From positions 1 to 36,045 of the forward strand of contig NZ_JAEPMO010000024.1 of NCBI RefSeq assembly GCF_017643905.1: 36,045 nucleotides of DNA, in the 5' to 3' direction. The DNA comes from Marivita sp. (GTDB lineage: Bacteria > Pseudomonadota > Alphaproteobacteria > Rhodobacterales > Rhodobacteraceae). The notes under the pieces were generated by a model that saw only the letters and a program-made list of their open reading frames with translations, searched no databases and was not told where the DNA came from. The translations under genes were made by a program, and so were the position numbers. Positions 1 through 9,656 of the stretch are shown one piece after another. The first letter of the stretch is position 1. Every line of letters begins with the position of its first letter.

Positions 1-168
1 AGATTCAACTAAACAACACCAATATAGGCAATGTGTGTGACTACAGAAATTTGCCCGAACACAACCGCTAAATCATTGAAATAACTCAGCCAGCCACCCT
101 CAATTCAGGCGAATTTCGGCGGATTTTGTCGAACTTGGGAAGCCAGCGTCGACCCGGTTGGTGAAGGT

Positions 169-531
169 GTGACACCTGCGGCTGAATCAACTGAACTGGC
201 GATGGCAACAACCGAACAGGAACGCTCCAGCGTGCCGAATGTGGTCAAGTTCAACCTGCCGCTGGTCGCCCCCGGCTCGGTGATTGACGGAGTCATCCTG
301 TCGGAAATAACCCAAATGTCGCCGATGTTCCCGCCGGTTGAAGGTTTGCCGGACGAGTTCTGGAAAGAACAGTCCTGCTCCAACTGCCACGAATGGACAC
401 AGGAACGGCTTTGCGATCAGGCCAATGTCTACGTGAACCTGAGCGGTCAGAAATCCATGGAAAAACCCCATCCCTTCGGCGGCATTCTCAAGCGGAACCT
501 ACGCCAATGGGCGATGGGCGGATGCGAATGA
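169..531 (+). CDS. Hypothetical protein with one CxxCH heme-c-like motif; start uncertain (GTG at 169; frame open upstream to a stop near 82)
   Basis: ORF contains CSNCHEW (CxxCH). Frame upstream has no ATG before the stop at about 82-84, so the 5' end is unclear or degraded. Confidence 0.45.
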   Translation: MTPAAESTELAMATTEQERSSVPNVVKFNLPLVAPGSVIDGVILSEITQMSPMFPPVEGLPDEFWKEQSCSNCHEWTQERLCDQANVYVNLSGQKSMEKPHPFGGILKRNLRQWAMGGCE

Positions 532-544
532 GCTTGGTGGACGG

Positions 545-1324
545 TTAGCTCCGGTTGAGCATTTCCAACCGCTTTGCTGCCTCCTGAACCTGCGGAACCA
601 CCTTGGTCAGGCTTTCGATATCGTGCCGCTGTCGTGGTGCGTGAATGGACAGCGTGGTCATCAAACGACCCTCGGTGTCCCGGATGGGCACCGCGACAGC
701 CACCATGTTGTCCATGAATTCCTGATTGTCGGTTGAGAACCCGCGCGACCGTGTAACAGCCAATTCCTCCAGAAGCTGGTCGGCTGTCGTAATTGATTGC
801 GCTGTCGATGGCTCCAGTTCGAGCCATGACAACACCCGCTTGAGCTTGTCGATCCGAAGCGAGGACAGGTACATCTTGCCGCTTGCCGTGCAATGAAACG
901 GCACCTGCGTGCCCACAGGCAGTTGCATCCGCAACGGCCAATGGGTTTCGACACGGTCCAGATAGACCATCCCGTACCGCCCCGGTGCCGCCAGATTGCA
1001 GGTCTCGCCCACTTCGCTTTCCAAGGCTTGCATGATCGCAAGGCGTTCTGTCCGCAACCGCTGCGAGGACAGCGTGTTCCCCGCCAGCTTGCGCAGCCGA
1101 CGACCCGGCCCGTAAGAACGTCCGTCGATGTCGCGTTGCAGGAACCCTTCTTCCTCAGCCGTCAAAAGAAGCCGATGAACGGTCGGCTTCGGCAATCTCA
1201 AAGCGTCGGACAAGGCAGATGGGGCAACCGGCACCCCCGCCTTGGCGACTTCTTCCAAGAGCAGAAGAAGCCGCAAGTTCGTGGGGATCTGCCCTTTGGA
1301 CTCAGTGGCAGAAGCGTCGGGCAT
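545..1324 (-). CDS. IclR family transcriptional regulator
   Basis: 259 aa; N-terminal wHTH (LPKPTVHRLLLTAEEEGFLQRD) and C-terminal IclR effector domain (GKMYLSSL, RGFSTDNQEFMDNMVAVAVPI). Confidence 0.93.
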   Translation of the reverse strand: MPDASATESKGQIPTNLRLLLLLEEVAKAGVPVAPSALSDALRLPKPTVHRLLLTAEEEGFLQRDIDGRSYGPGRRLRKLAGNTLSSQRLRTERLAIMQALESEVGETCNLAAPGRYGMVYLDRVETHWPLRMQLPVGTQVPFHCTASGKMYLSSLRIDKLKRVLSWLELEPSTAQSITTADQLLEELAVTRSRGFSTDNQEFMDNMVAVAVPIRDTEGRLMTTLSIHAPRQRHDIESLTKVVPQVQEAAKRLEMLNRS

Positions 1325-1334
1325 GCAATCGGTC

Positions 1335-2696
1335 TCACCTATTTGGCAACAGAGACAACGCCAGCTCAGGCGTCAAAGCAACCAGAACCCAAACACTAAT
1401 CAACGCGATCAGATACGGCACCGTGTACTTGAGCAGCCGGAAATACGGAACACCCGTCACCCCGGACGCCACGTAAAGGTTAAGCCCGTAGGGCGGCGTA
1501 ATGAAACCGATGGACGCGCCAACAAGGAAGATCACCGAGAAGTGGATCGGATCCACGCCAACACTTGCAGCGATTGGCGCAAGAATGGGCGCAAGAATAA
1601 TCGTCACTGGCAACGACTCGAGCACCATCCCCGAGACGAACACGATGATCATCGCGGTAAAGAGTACCGCATAGTAGCCCCCCATGGCCGTCACGAAATC
1701 GCCGATCACCTGCTGCGCACCCAGCAAAGACAGGATCTGCTGCATCACCACCGAAATGGCGATCAGCGGCGCGAGGATGCCTGTGATCTCGGCTGACCGC
1801 ATGGTGATGCCGGGGATCTGCTTGAGGGTGAAGCCCTCGACCAGCAGCATTTCGGCATAGCTCTTGTCTTCCCAAGTCTTGTTGGGATCCTGACGCATGA
1901 CGCGGCTCAGCACCCAGGACACAAGCCCGGCGATGATGCAGAAACCCACCGTGACGCCAGCCGCCTCGGTCGGAGAGAACTTGCCGGTATAGATACCCCA
2001 AAGCACAAGGCCGATGGCGAAGAAGCCAAGCCACGCGCCGAAGGCTGTCTTCAGCACACGGTTCAGTTGCAACGGAATCAGGTAGCCCCAGCCGTTGATA
2101 CGGCAGATGATCCAGCACGCCACCTGCATGCCGATCACCATCAGCGCACCCGGAATGATCCCCGCCACGAAGAGGTCGGAAATCGGCAGATTCATCAGGA
2201 AGCCGTAGACGATAAAGATGATCGACGGAGGGATGATGATCCCAACCGTACCGCCCGCAGCGGCTGTCGCGGCCGAGAACCGTTCGTCATAACCACCTTT
2301 GACCATCTCGGGATGCAGCATCGACCCGATGGTCGCCGTCGTGGCCGAGTTGGACCCCGAGATCGCCGCGAACAGACCGCAGGCGCCAAGCGAGGCCATC
2401 GCCAGACCACCCCGCATCCAGCCCAGACAGGCATAGGCGAAATCCGACAATCGTCGTGCGATGCCGGACTTGTTGATCAGGTCGCCCGTCAGGATGAACA
2501 GCGGCATCGCAAGCAGGGCGAAGCCCTTGTTGAACACGTTGAGCAGCTCTGCCCCCATGTTGTCGAGCGTCAGCCCCAGCACGAAAGAACAGCCGATCAC
2601 CCAATAGGCAATGACCAGAAGCACCGGCACGCCAAGCATGAACAGAAAGGTGACACCAACCGAGATCAGTGTGATGATGGTTCCGTCGGTCATCAT
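1335..2696 (-). CDS. dctM: TRAP transporter large permease (DctM-like)
   Basis: 453 aa, many TM segments, SGSNSATTATIGSMLHPEMVKGGY and IIPPSIIFIVYGF typical of DctM. Confidence 0.95.
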   Translation of the reverse strand: MMTDGTIITLISVGVTFLFMLGVPVLLVIAYWVIGCSFVLGLTLDNMGAELLNVFNKGFALLAMPLFILTGDLINKSGIARRLSDFAYACLGWMRGGLAMASLGACGLFAAISGSNSATTATIGSMLHPEMVKGGYDERFSAATAAAGGTVGIIIPPSIIFIVYGFLMNLPISDLFVAGIIPGALMVIGMQVACWIICRINGWGYLIPLQLNRVLKTAFGAWLGFFAIGLVLWGIYTGKFSPTEAAGVTVGFCIIAGLVSWVLSRVMRQDPNKTWEDKSYAEMLLVEGFTLKQIPGITMRSAEITGILAPLIAISVVMQQILSLLGAQQVIGDFVTAMGGYYAVLFTAMIIVFVSGMVLESLPVTIILAPILAPIAASVGVDPIHFSVIFLVGASIGFITPPYGLNLYVASGVTGVPYFRLLKYTVPYLIALISVWVLVALTPELALSLLPNR

Positions 2697-3361
2697 GCAT
2701 CCCCCCCGATCACAGATTGTTGGATCAGCGGTTCGCCCGCCCGGAAGTTTTTCATGTCATCCTGAATGTTCTCGATCGCCCGCGCGGCCATCAGCGTCCC
2801 GGCGAGCGGCGCCCCCAACAGGAACCACCACTGCATCGTGTTGTCGGTGCCCAGAACGATCTGAAAATTCGACGCCGACAACGCGACCACACGCATGGTC
2901 GTCACGAGGAAAATGAGGGCAAAACCGAACCAGAGCACGAAATCCAGCCAGAGGCACGCCATCTGGCCGCCACGCGGCATCCGGCTGCGGAATTCGGAAA
3001 AGCTCAGATGGGTGCGGACCCGGATGTTATAGGCCGCCCCGAACCACGCCATGACCATGAACAGGAACGGCGGAATGGTCGTGGACCACGGTTGCTGGTT
3101 GGAAAAGACAAAGCGGTCGATCACGCCCCAGAAGATGATCCCGGCAGTGCCAAGATAGCAGACGATCATCACGGTGCGTTCGAAATACCGCTCGATGACC
3201 GGCACGTGATGATACACCCAGGACAGCGCAAGCCCCGCCAACAGCAAGAAAACCAAGCCAAAGATGTAAACTGAATTCGGTGCCAAGGCCTGCCGGATCG
3301 TCCAGGAATCCTGACTGGCAAACGCACTGATGAGCGCGCTGAATTCGGACCAGAGCTCCAT
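2693..3361 (-). CDS. dctQ: TRAP transporter small permease (DctQ-like)
   Basis: 222 aa, four TM pattern, adjacent to and overlapping DctM by 4 nt. Confidence 0.9.
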   Translation of the reverse strand: MELWSEFSALISAFASQDSWTIRQALAPNSVYIFGLVFLLLAGLALSWVYHHVPVIERYFERTVMIVCYLGTAGIIFWGVIDRFVFSNQQPWSTTIPPFLFMVMAWFGAAYNIRVRTHLSFSEFRSRMPRGGQMACLWLDFVLWFGFALIFLVTTMRVVALSASNFQIVLGTDNTMQWWFLLGAPLAGTLMAARAIENIQDDMKNFRAGEPLIQQSVIGGDA

Positions 3362-3425
3362 CTGTCCCTTCCTCCCATATGAAGACCGTGCCGGATTGAT
3401 CCGGTCTCTGTGTCTTTAGGTGAAA

Positions 3426-3447
3426 CAGCCCCGGCAATGCGGGGCTG
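3426..3447 (-). promoter_or_regulatory. Intercistronic stem-loop between dctP and dctQ
   Basis: CAGCCCC-GGCAATGC-GGGGCTG, perfect 7-bp stem; followed by TTT on the minus strand. Confidence 0.55.
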
Positions 3448-3472
3448 CGTCATGTCGTATCCTAAAGCCGGA

Positions 3473-4702
3473 TCAACCCTTCCACCAGCGGCGCGGCTCG
3501 ACGTTTTCGGCCAGCGTGTGCGGGTTGTTGCGGACTTCGTTGTAGATGTCCTGATAGGTGTCGATGCCGTCGGCCCAGCCGTTGATCCGCTCGCGCCACT
3601 GCTCCCAGAGCTGCGGCTGGAACTCGGGCGAACACATTTCTTCGGCCTTGCGCACTTCTTCGTCCGAAAGCTTGGCAACGCGCACGTTGTTCTGCGCAAA
3701 GATCGTGCCGGGCATGGGCGGATCGGTAAAGCCGACGGTGTTGACCAGCGCCGCTTCGTTTGCCGCCTGCACATGCACCTGCGTCAGGTACGAGGCCTCC
3801 ATGACAGCATCCTGCAATTCACCCGACAGACCGTCGAAGGTCTCGGACCGCATCGCGGTGTGCTCGGTGCCGCAGAAGAAACGCAGATCGACGCTCTGGC
3901 TGACCACCGGCGACATATTTGCATAGGCCACGGCCGATGCCCATGTTTCCGCGCCGTCGATGAGGCCCTGCTTGAGACCGTCGAGCGTTTCTTCCCACGC
4001 GATCGGAACCGGGTTCAGGTTGAGCGCTTCCATCGCGATGCGGCCAAGCTGCGTGCCGGTGACGCGGTTCTTGGTGCCCATGATGTCTTCGATCTTTGTG
4101 ACCGTCGGCTTGTCGGCAAAGCTTTGACCCATTTGAATGCCGCGCAGTTCGGCATGGGTGAAGAGGAACTTCAGACCATGACGCTTTTCGAACGGATCAC
4201 GCAGAATACGCTGCGATTCCGGCGAATACATAAAGTAGTACTGATCCGCGCGGCTGCGGAACATGTACGCGTAATCGAGAACGTTCAGGAACGGCGCACC
4301 TCCGGCCGAGTTCTGGGTCGAAGCCGCGTAGATGTCGATGATGCCTTGCTGCGCTTTCTCCACGCAGGACAGCTGGCCGCAGATCTGGTTGTTGCCGATG
4401 AATTCGATGCGGATCTCGCCGTCCGTGCGCTCTTCCAGATCGCGCGCGAACTCAAGGCAGCCTGCGCGTTCGATCAGCAGGTTCTGCGGGTTAAAGCCTG
4501 CGGCACCAAACTTCAGAGTGTGCTTGGCTTCTTTCGCAAAGCGCTTGTTGTAGGTCGATTCCGCAGCCTTGGCGAGGTTCGCAGCGGTCATCACACCACC
4601 GAATGTTCCCGCCGCCAAAAGCGTCGAACTCATCCCGTAAGTCCCCGCAATGCGGAAGAAATCTCGGCGCGAGACTCCCTTGATACGATCTCCGATTTTC
4701 AT
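3473..4702 (-). CDS. dctP: TRAP transporter substrate-binding protein (DctP family), Tat-like signal
   Basis: 409 aa; SRRDFFRIAGTYG signal; DctP features (GIDIYAASTQNSAGGAPFLNVLDYAYMFRS, ALNLNPVPIAWEETLDGLKQGLIDGAET). Confidence 0.92.
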   Translation of the reverse strand: MKIGDRIKGVSRRDFFRIAGTYGMSSTLLAAGTFGGVMTAANLAKAAESTYNKRFAKEAKHTLKFGAAGFNPQNLLIERAGCLEFARDLEERTDGEIRIEFIGNNQICGQLSCVEKAQQGIIDIYAASTQNSAGGAPFLNVLDYAYMFRSRADQYYFMYSPESQRILRDPFEKRHGLKFLFTHAELRGIQMGQSFADKPTVTKIEDIMGTKNRVTGTQLGRIAMEALNLNPVPIAWEETLDGLKQGLIDGAETWASAVAYANMSPVVSQSVDLRFFCGTEHTAMRSETFDGLSGELQDAVMEASYLTQVHVQAANEAALVNTVGFTDPPMPGTIFAQNNVRVAKLSDEEVRKAEEMCSPEFQPQLWEQWRERINGWADGIDTYQDIYNEVRNNPHTLAENVEPRRWWKG

Positions 4703-4755
4703 TGCTTCTCCTCCCGTTTTAGCAATTATTGAGACTTATTTTTTCAAAAAAGACT

Positions 4756-4774
4756 AGAATGGCTTTTCCGTTCT
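4756..4774. promoter_or_regulatory. Candidate operator (imperfect inverted repeat) in the dctP/GMC divergent region
   Basis: AGAATGG-CTTTT-CCGTTCT, 6/7 arm match, between divergent starts at 4702 and 4812. Confidence 0.35.
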
Positions 4775-4811
4775 GCATAGAGTTTTTTGCATCAACGGGA
4801 GGATTTCGTCA

Positions 4812-6434
4812 GTGGAAGCAGACTATGTGATCGTCGGAGCAGGCTCTGCCGGCTGCGTTCTTGCCAACCGTCTCAGCGCGAATCCAGCTGTCAAAGTCGT
4901 TCTCCTCGAAGCCGGGGGCCGTGATCTGAACCCATGGATTCACATTCCCGTCGGCTACTTCAAAACGATGCACAATCCGGCGGTTGACTGGTGTTATCGC
5001 ACCGAACCCGATCCCGGCCTGAACGGGCGGCAACTTGACTGGCCGCGCGGCAAGGTGCTTGGCGGATCGTCCTCGCTCAACGGATTGCTCTATGTGCGCG
5101 GACAGCCGCAGGACTACGACCGCTGGGCGCAGATGGGCAATCCCGGCTGGGCCTGGGACGATGTTCTGCCGCTTTTCAAACGCTCGGAGAATCAGGAACG
5201 CGGCGGGGATGATTTTCACGGCACCGAAGGTCCACTTTCTGTGTCCGACATGCGACTCAGCCGTCCCATCTGCGACGCCTGGGTCGAGGCTGCCCAAGCA
5301 GCGGGATACCCCTTCAATCCCGATTACAACGGCGCATCACAGGAAGGCGTCGGATATTTCCAGCTGACCACCCGCAACGGTCGGCGCTGCTCCAGCGCCG
5401 TCGCCTTCCTCAACCCGGTCCGGTCGCGCCCCAACCTCAAAATCGTCACCCGCGCCACCGCCAGCCGCATCCTCTTCGACGGCAAACGCGCCACCGGCGT
5501 CGCCTATCGCGATGCGGGCGGCATCGAACACACGGTCAAAGCCCGCGCAGAGGTGATCCTGTCGTCGGGCGCCATCGGTTCCCCGCAATTGCTGATGGTC
5601 TCCGGCATCGGTGAGGCGGATCACCTGCGCGAGCACGGCATCACCGTCCGCCACGACCTCAAGGGCGTCGGCAGGAACATGCAGGACCACTTGCAGGCCC
5701 GCCTCGTGTTCAAATGCAAGGAGCCCACCCTGAACGACGAGGTGCGCAGCCTGCTGGATCAGGCGCGAATCGCAGTGAAATACGCTCTGCACCGCCGCGG
5801 GCCGATGGCGATGGCGGCGAGCCTTGCCACAGGCTTCATGCGCACTGGCGACCATGTCGACACGCCGGACGTCCAGTTCCATGTGCAACCGTGGTCCGCC
5901 GACAGCCCCGGCGCGGGGGTCCACCCGTTCTCGGCCTTCACCATGTCGGTCTGCCAGTTGCGCCCGGAAAGCCGGGGCATGATCCGCCTCGCGTCATCTG
6001 ATGCTGCGGTTTACCCCAAGATCCACCCCAATTACCTTGCTACCGAAACTGACTGCCGTACGATTGTCGAAGGCATCAAGATCGCCCGCCGCATCGCGCG
6101 GCACGCTCCGCTGACCGACAAGATCTCCGAAGAGTTCCGCCCTGATGCTGCGCTCGACATTGACGATTACGACGGCACGCTGAACTGGGCGCGCAACAAT
6201 TCGACGACGATCTATCACCCCACCGGCACCTGCAAAATGGGACAGGGCGGCGATGCCGTGGTCGATGCCCGCCTGCGGGTGCATGGCATCCGCGGTCTGC
6301 GGGTGGTGGATTGTTCGATCATGCCCGAGATCGTCTCGGGCAACACCAACGCCCCCGCCATCATGATAGGAGAGAAAGCCTCCGACATGATCCTCGAAGA
6401 CCTCAAGGCGGGCGCGTTCGCCGGGACCGCGTAA
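4812..6434 (+). CDS. GMC family oxidoreductase (choline dehydrogenase-like), FAD-dependent; GTG start
   Basis: 540 aa; [78 protein letters not shown]. Confidence 0.96.
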   Translation: MEADYVIVGAGSAGCVLANRLSANPAVKVVLLEAGGRDLNPWIHIPVGYFKTMHNPAVDWCYRTEPDPGLNGRQLDWPRGKVLGGSSSLNGLLYVRGQPQDYDRWAQMGNPGWAWDDVLPLFKRSENQERGGDDFHGTEGPLSVSDMRLSRPICDAWVEAAQAAGYPFNPDYNGASQEGVGYFQLTTRNGRRCSSAVAFLNPVRSRPNLKIVTRATASRILFDGKRATGVAYRDAGGIEHTVKARAEVILSSGAIGSPQLLMVSGIGEADHLREHGITVRHDLKGVGRNMQDHLQARLVFKCKEPTLNDEVRSLLDQARIAVKYALHRRGPMAMAASLATGFMRTGDHVDTPDVQFHVQPWSADSPGAGVHPFSAFTMSVCQLRPESRGMIRLASSDAAVYPKIHPNYLATETDCRTIVEGIKIARRIARHAPLTDKISEEFRPDAALDIDDYDGTLNWARNNSTTIYHPTGTCKMGQGGDAVVDARLRVHGIRGLRVVDCSIMPEIVSGNTNAPAIMIGEKASDMILEDLKAGAFAGTA

Positions 6435-6490
6435 ACTCCGCTGAAACACAGCCGCATTCGCCCTGCGTGAGCGCATGCCGGGTTCGGGAC

Positions 6491-7210
6491 TCAGGTCTCC
6501 AGCGTCAGGGTCACCCTGTCGCCGGCGAACCATGTCCGACCATATTCCACCGGATTCCCCGCAGCATCGACATTGACGCTGGTTGACCGCAAAAGCGGGT
6601 CCCCCTCACGCAGATGTAGGTGCAACGCCTGTGTGACATCCGCCAAAACCGCCGTCAGCCGTGTGGATGCGCGGGTGTAATCCGCAACCCCGGCCCGGTT
6701 TAGGGCGTCGGTCACGCTGCTGGTGTCAGCAAGATGACGGTCGATATCCGGCGTGCGCTCCAGAGGAAACACGCTTTCGAACACCGCAATTGGCGCTCCA
6801 TCCGCAAGCGATAACCCGCGATAGGCACAGACCGGCGCACCGTCGCCCACGTCAAGCGCCCGCGCTTCGCCAGCCGTCGCGGCCCGGCATTCAACATCAA
6901 GCACGCGCTTCTCGGGCCTGCGACCAGCCGCCAGCAGGTTCTCGTGGAACCGCACCCGCGCACCGATCGGGTAGTCGGTGGGCGTGGAAGCCACAAACGC
7001 CCCCGCCCCGCGCCGCGTGCGGACGAGGCCGTCATCGACCAACTGGGACAGCGCGTGGCGCACTGTGTGCCGGTTCACGCCGAACCGTGCAGACAACTGC
7101 GCTTCGGTCGGCAGCTTGTCTCCCGGCAGGTAACGGCCTTCGGAAATATCCGCCCGCAGCGCCCCGGAGATGGCTTGCCAGACGGGGGTCGAGGATCGGG
7201 TGTTACGCAA
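6491..7210 (-). CDS. phnF: GntR/HutC family phosphonate regulator PhnF
   Basis: 239 aa; LPTEAQLSARFGVNRHTVRHALSQLVDDGLVRTRRGAGAFV plus UTRA domain; divergent from phnGHI. Confidence 0.92.
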   Translation of the reverse strand: MRNTRSSTPVWQAISGALRADISEGRYLPGDKLPTEAQLSARFGVNRHTVRHALSQLVDDGLVRTRRGAGAFVASTPTDYPIGARVRFHENLLAAGRRPEKRVLDVECRAATAGEARALDVGDGAPVCAYRGLSLADGAPIAVFESVFPLERTPDIDRHLADTSSVTDALNRAGVADYTRASTRLTAVLADVTQALHLHLREGDPLLRSTSVNVDAAGNPVEYGRTWFAGDRVTLTLET

Positions 7211-7256
7211 ATTTCACAAAACTCCACTGTCCCGCATGGGGGAATCTGCTATGATA

Positions 7257-7274
7257 TGTCTAGTTGTATAGAAA
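7257..7274. promoter_or_regulatory. Candidate PhnF operator
   Basis: TGTCTA-GTTGTA-TAGAAA inverted repeat (5/6 arms) between phnF and phnG. Confidence 0.4.
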
Positions 7275-7291
7275 CTTGCAAAGTTGTCGAG

Positions 7292-7747
7292 ATGAAAGAC
7301 ACGTTCGATCCAAACGCTGACCGCAAGGCTTGGATGAGCCTGATGGCCAAGGCCCCCGAGGGTCGCGTGTCGGCCCTTCTGGATGCCGCCCTGCCCCGTC
7401 CGGCCCACACATGGCTGCGTGCGCCTGAAATCGGCAGCGTCATGGTGCGCGGCCGCGCAGGTGGGACAGGCGCACCGTTCAACCTTGGCGAAATGACGGT
7501 CACCCGCTGTGCGCTCAAGCTGCCCGGCGGTGAGGTTGGACACGCCTATATACAAGGCCGCAACAAAGCAGATGCCGAAGCCGCCGCCTTGGTGGATGCG
7601 CTGATGCAGACCGGTGCTGCCACTGTCATGCGCACGAAGGTGCTTGAGCCGTTGGAGAGCGAACAGTCCGCGCGACGTACCACGCGCGCCGAAAAAGGCG
7701 CCGCCACCAAGGTCGATTTTTTCACGATGGTGCGAGGGGAAGACTGA
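7292..7747 (+). CDS. phnG: Phosphonate C-P lyase subunit PhnG
   Basis: 151 aa from ATG 7292; RAWMSLMAKAP-like N-terminus, MTVTRCALKLPGGEVGHAYIQGRNKADAEAAALVDAL; stop overlaps phnH start. Confidence 0.93.
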   Translation: MKDTFDPNADRKAWMSLMAKAPEGRVSALLDAALPRPAHTWLRAPEIGSVMVRGRAGGTGAPFNLGEMTVTRCALKLPGGEVGHAYIQGRNKADAEAAALVDALMQTGAATVMRTKVLEPLESEQSARRTTRAEKGAATKVDFFTMVRGED

Positions 7748-8310
7748 TGCAGGCCCAGACACTTGAAGGCGGTTTTGCGCACCCGGCCACCGACGCCGCC
7801 CATGCCTTTCGCGGCGTGATGGAGGCGATGGCCCGTCCCGGCACGATCCAGACATTGGCAGGGGCAACGCCTCCTGCGCCATTGTCGGTGGCTGCCGGCG
7901 TCGTACTTTTGACCCTTTGCGATACGGAAACTCCGCTTTATCTGGCGGGCGAGGTTGACTGCGACGCAGTCCGCACATGGGTGGCGTTCCACACCGGTGC
8001 GCCCATCGTGCGGCCATCGCATTGCATGTTCGCCTTGGGCACTTGGGACGCACTTGGTCCCTTGTCCGCCTATCCAATCGGAACGTCCGAATACCCGGAT
8101 CGGTCGGCGACACTGATCGTGGAATGTGCAGACCTTGCCGCGGAGGGCGCAACGCTGACCGGCCCAGGCATCCGCGACACCGCAAGCCTTTCTCTGCCGG
8201 AAACACAGGCGTTTCAGGACAACGCAGCCCTTTTCCCGCTGGGGTTGGATTTTGTCTTCACAAGCGGCGACCGCATCGCGGCGCTGCCGCGCAGTACGAA
8301 GGTTGTTTGA
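7747..8310 (+). CDS. phnH: C-P lyase subunit PhnH
   Basis: 187 aa; GFAHPATDAAHAFRGVMEAMARPGTIQTL, PLGLDFVFTSGDRIAALPRSTKV. Confidence 0.95.
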   Translation: MQAQTLEGGFAHPATDAAHAFRGVMEAMARPGTIQTLAGATPPAPLSVAAGVVLLTLCDTETPLYLAGEVDCDAVRTWVAFHTGAPIVRPSHCMFALGTWDALGPLSAYPIGTSEYPDRSATLIVECADLAAEGATLTGPGIRDTASLSLPETQAFQDNAALFPLGLDFVFTSGDRIAALPRSTKVV

Positions 8311-8311
8311 T

Positions 8312-9406
8312 ATGTACGTGGCAGTCAAAGGCGGCGAACGCGCCATCCAGAATGCCCATGCTTGGCTGGCCGAGGAACGGCGCGGCGACACATCTGTGGC
8401 CGAACTCTCGGTCGCGCAGATCCGCGAACAGCTTTCCCTTGCCGTAAACCGCGTGATGGCAGAAGGGTCGCTTTACGATCCCGATCTGGCCGCTTTGGCC
8501 ATCAAGCAGGCACGCGGTGACCTGATCGAGGCGATCTTTCTCATCCGCGCCTATCGCACCACCCTGCCCCGCTTTGGCGCGTCCGCCCCGGTGGACACCG
8601 GCAATATGGCTTGCGACCGGCGCATCTCGGCCACGTTCAAGGATCTGCCGGGTGGACAGGTGCTTGGCCCGACCTTTGACTACACGCACCGCCTGCTGGA
8701 TTTCAAACTCGCCGCCGATGGCGAAACACTGGAAGCGCCGATGCGCGAGGCCGAACCCGGCCCAGTTCCGCACGTCACCGAATTTCTGAACAAGGAGGGG
8801 CTGATCGAAGAGGCCCCACAGGACGAAACAACGCCGCCCGACCTGACGCGCGAGCCTTTGGAAATGCCAGCAGACCGCGCGCTGCGCCTGCAAGCGCTGA
8901 CCCGCGCCGACGAAGGCTTTACCCTGTCGATGGCCTATTCCACCCAGCGTGGTTATGCCCGCAACCACGCCTTTGTCGGCGAATTGCGCATCGGCACCGT
9001 CCCGGTCGAGATGGAGATCCCCGAATTGGGCTTTGCCATCGAAATCGGCAAGATCACCCTCACCGAATGCGAAACCGTCAACCAGTTCAAAGGCTCCAAA
9101 ACCGAGCCGCCCCAATTCACGCGCGGCTACGGTCTGGTCTTCGGCCAAACCGAACGCAAGGCGATCTCAATGGCGCTGGTCGACCGGGCGTTGCGGTGGG
9201 AGGAACTGGGCGAAGACAATGTCGGCGCCCCGGCGCAGGACGCGGAATTCGTCCTTTACCACGCGGACAACATTCAGGCGACAGGGTTCCTCGAACATAT
9301 CAAGCTGCCGCATTACGTGGATTTCCAGTCCGAACTCGAGCTTGTTCGCAAACTGCGCCGCGAGGTCGAGGCATCGCAGAACCAGCATCAGGAAGCGACA
9401 GAATGA
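8312..9406 (+). CDS. phnI: C-P lyase subunit PhnI
   Basis: 364 aa from ATG 8312: MYVAVKGGERAIQNAHAWLAEERRGD; FLEHIKLPHYVDFQSELELVRKLR. Confidence 0.96.
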   Translation: MYVAVKGGERAIQNAHAWLAEERRGDTSVAELSVAQIREQLSLAVNRVMAEGSLYDPDLAALAIKQARGDLIEAIFLIRAYRTTLPRFGASAPVDTGNMACDRRISATFKDLPGGQVLGPTFDYTHRLLDFKLAADGETLEAPMREAEPGPVPHVTEFLNKEGLIEEAPQDETTPPDLTREPLEMPADRALRLQALTRADEGFTLSMAYSTQRGYARNHAFVGELRIGTVPVEMEIPELGFAIEIGKITLTECETVNQFKGSKTEPPQFTRGYGLVFGQTERKAISMALVDRALRWEELGEDNVGAPAQDAEFVLYHADNIQATGFLEHIKLPHYVDFQSELELVRKLRREVEASQNQHQEATE

Positions 9407-9408
9407 CC

Positions 9409-9576
9409 TCAGTCGCCGCCGCCATCTCCGCCGTCACACCCGCTGTCGCCATCACCATCCGACGACCCTTCGAGCGCCGAATTCAGCCAACTGCCCTCAA
9501 AGCAGATGCCGATAACGGTTCGACCAGCCAGCAGGGCGACAAAGCCCAGCACAATCAGGTTCACCGTCCAGTCCAT
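9409..9576 (-). CDS. Small predicted membrane protein with Asp/Gly-rich C-terminus, opposite strand to the phn genes
   Basis: 55 aa from internal ATG 9576: MDWTVNLIVLGFVALLAGRTVIGICFEGSWLNSALEGSSDGDGDSGCDGGDGGGD; hydrophobic N-terminus; GAGG upstream of the start. Confidence 0.45.
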   Translation of the reverse strand: MDWTVNLIVLGFVALLAGRTVIGICFEGSWLNSALEGSSDGDGDSGCDGGDGGGD

Positions 9577-9656
9577 AATACCTCGCGCACTTTCCGAGCG
9601 AAACGCGTAGCGCAAGAATACGGCCCTCTTGAGGCACTCCGTCCGGAGGGCTGCGC

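Noticed and set aside
3410-4732. 440-aa plus-strand ORF
   Set aside because: Antisense shadow of dctP; low-complexity R/H/V-rich translation.
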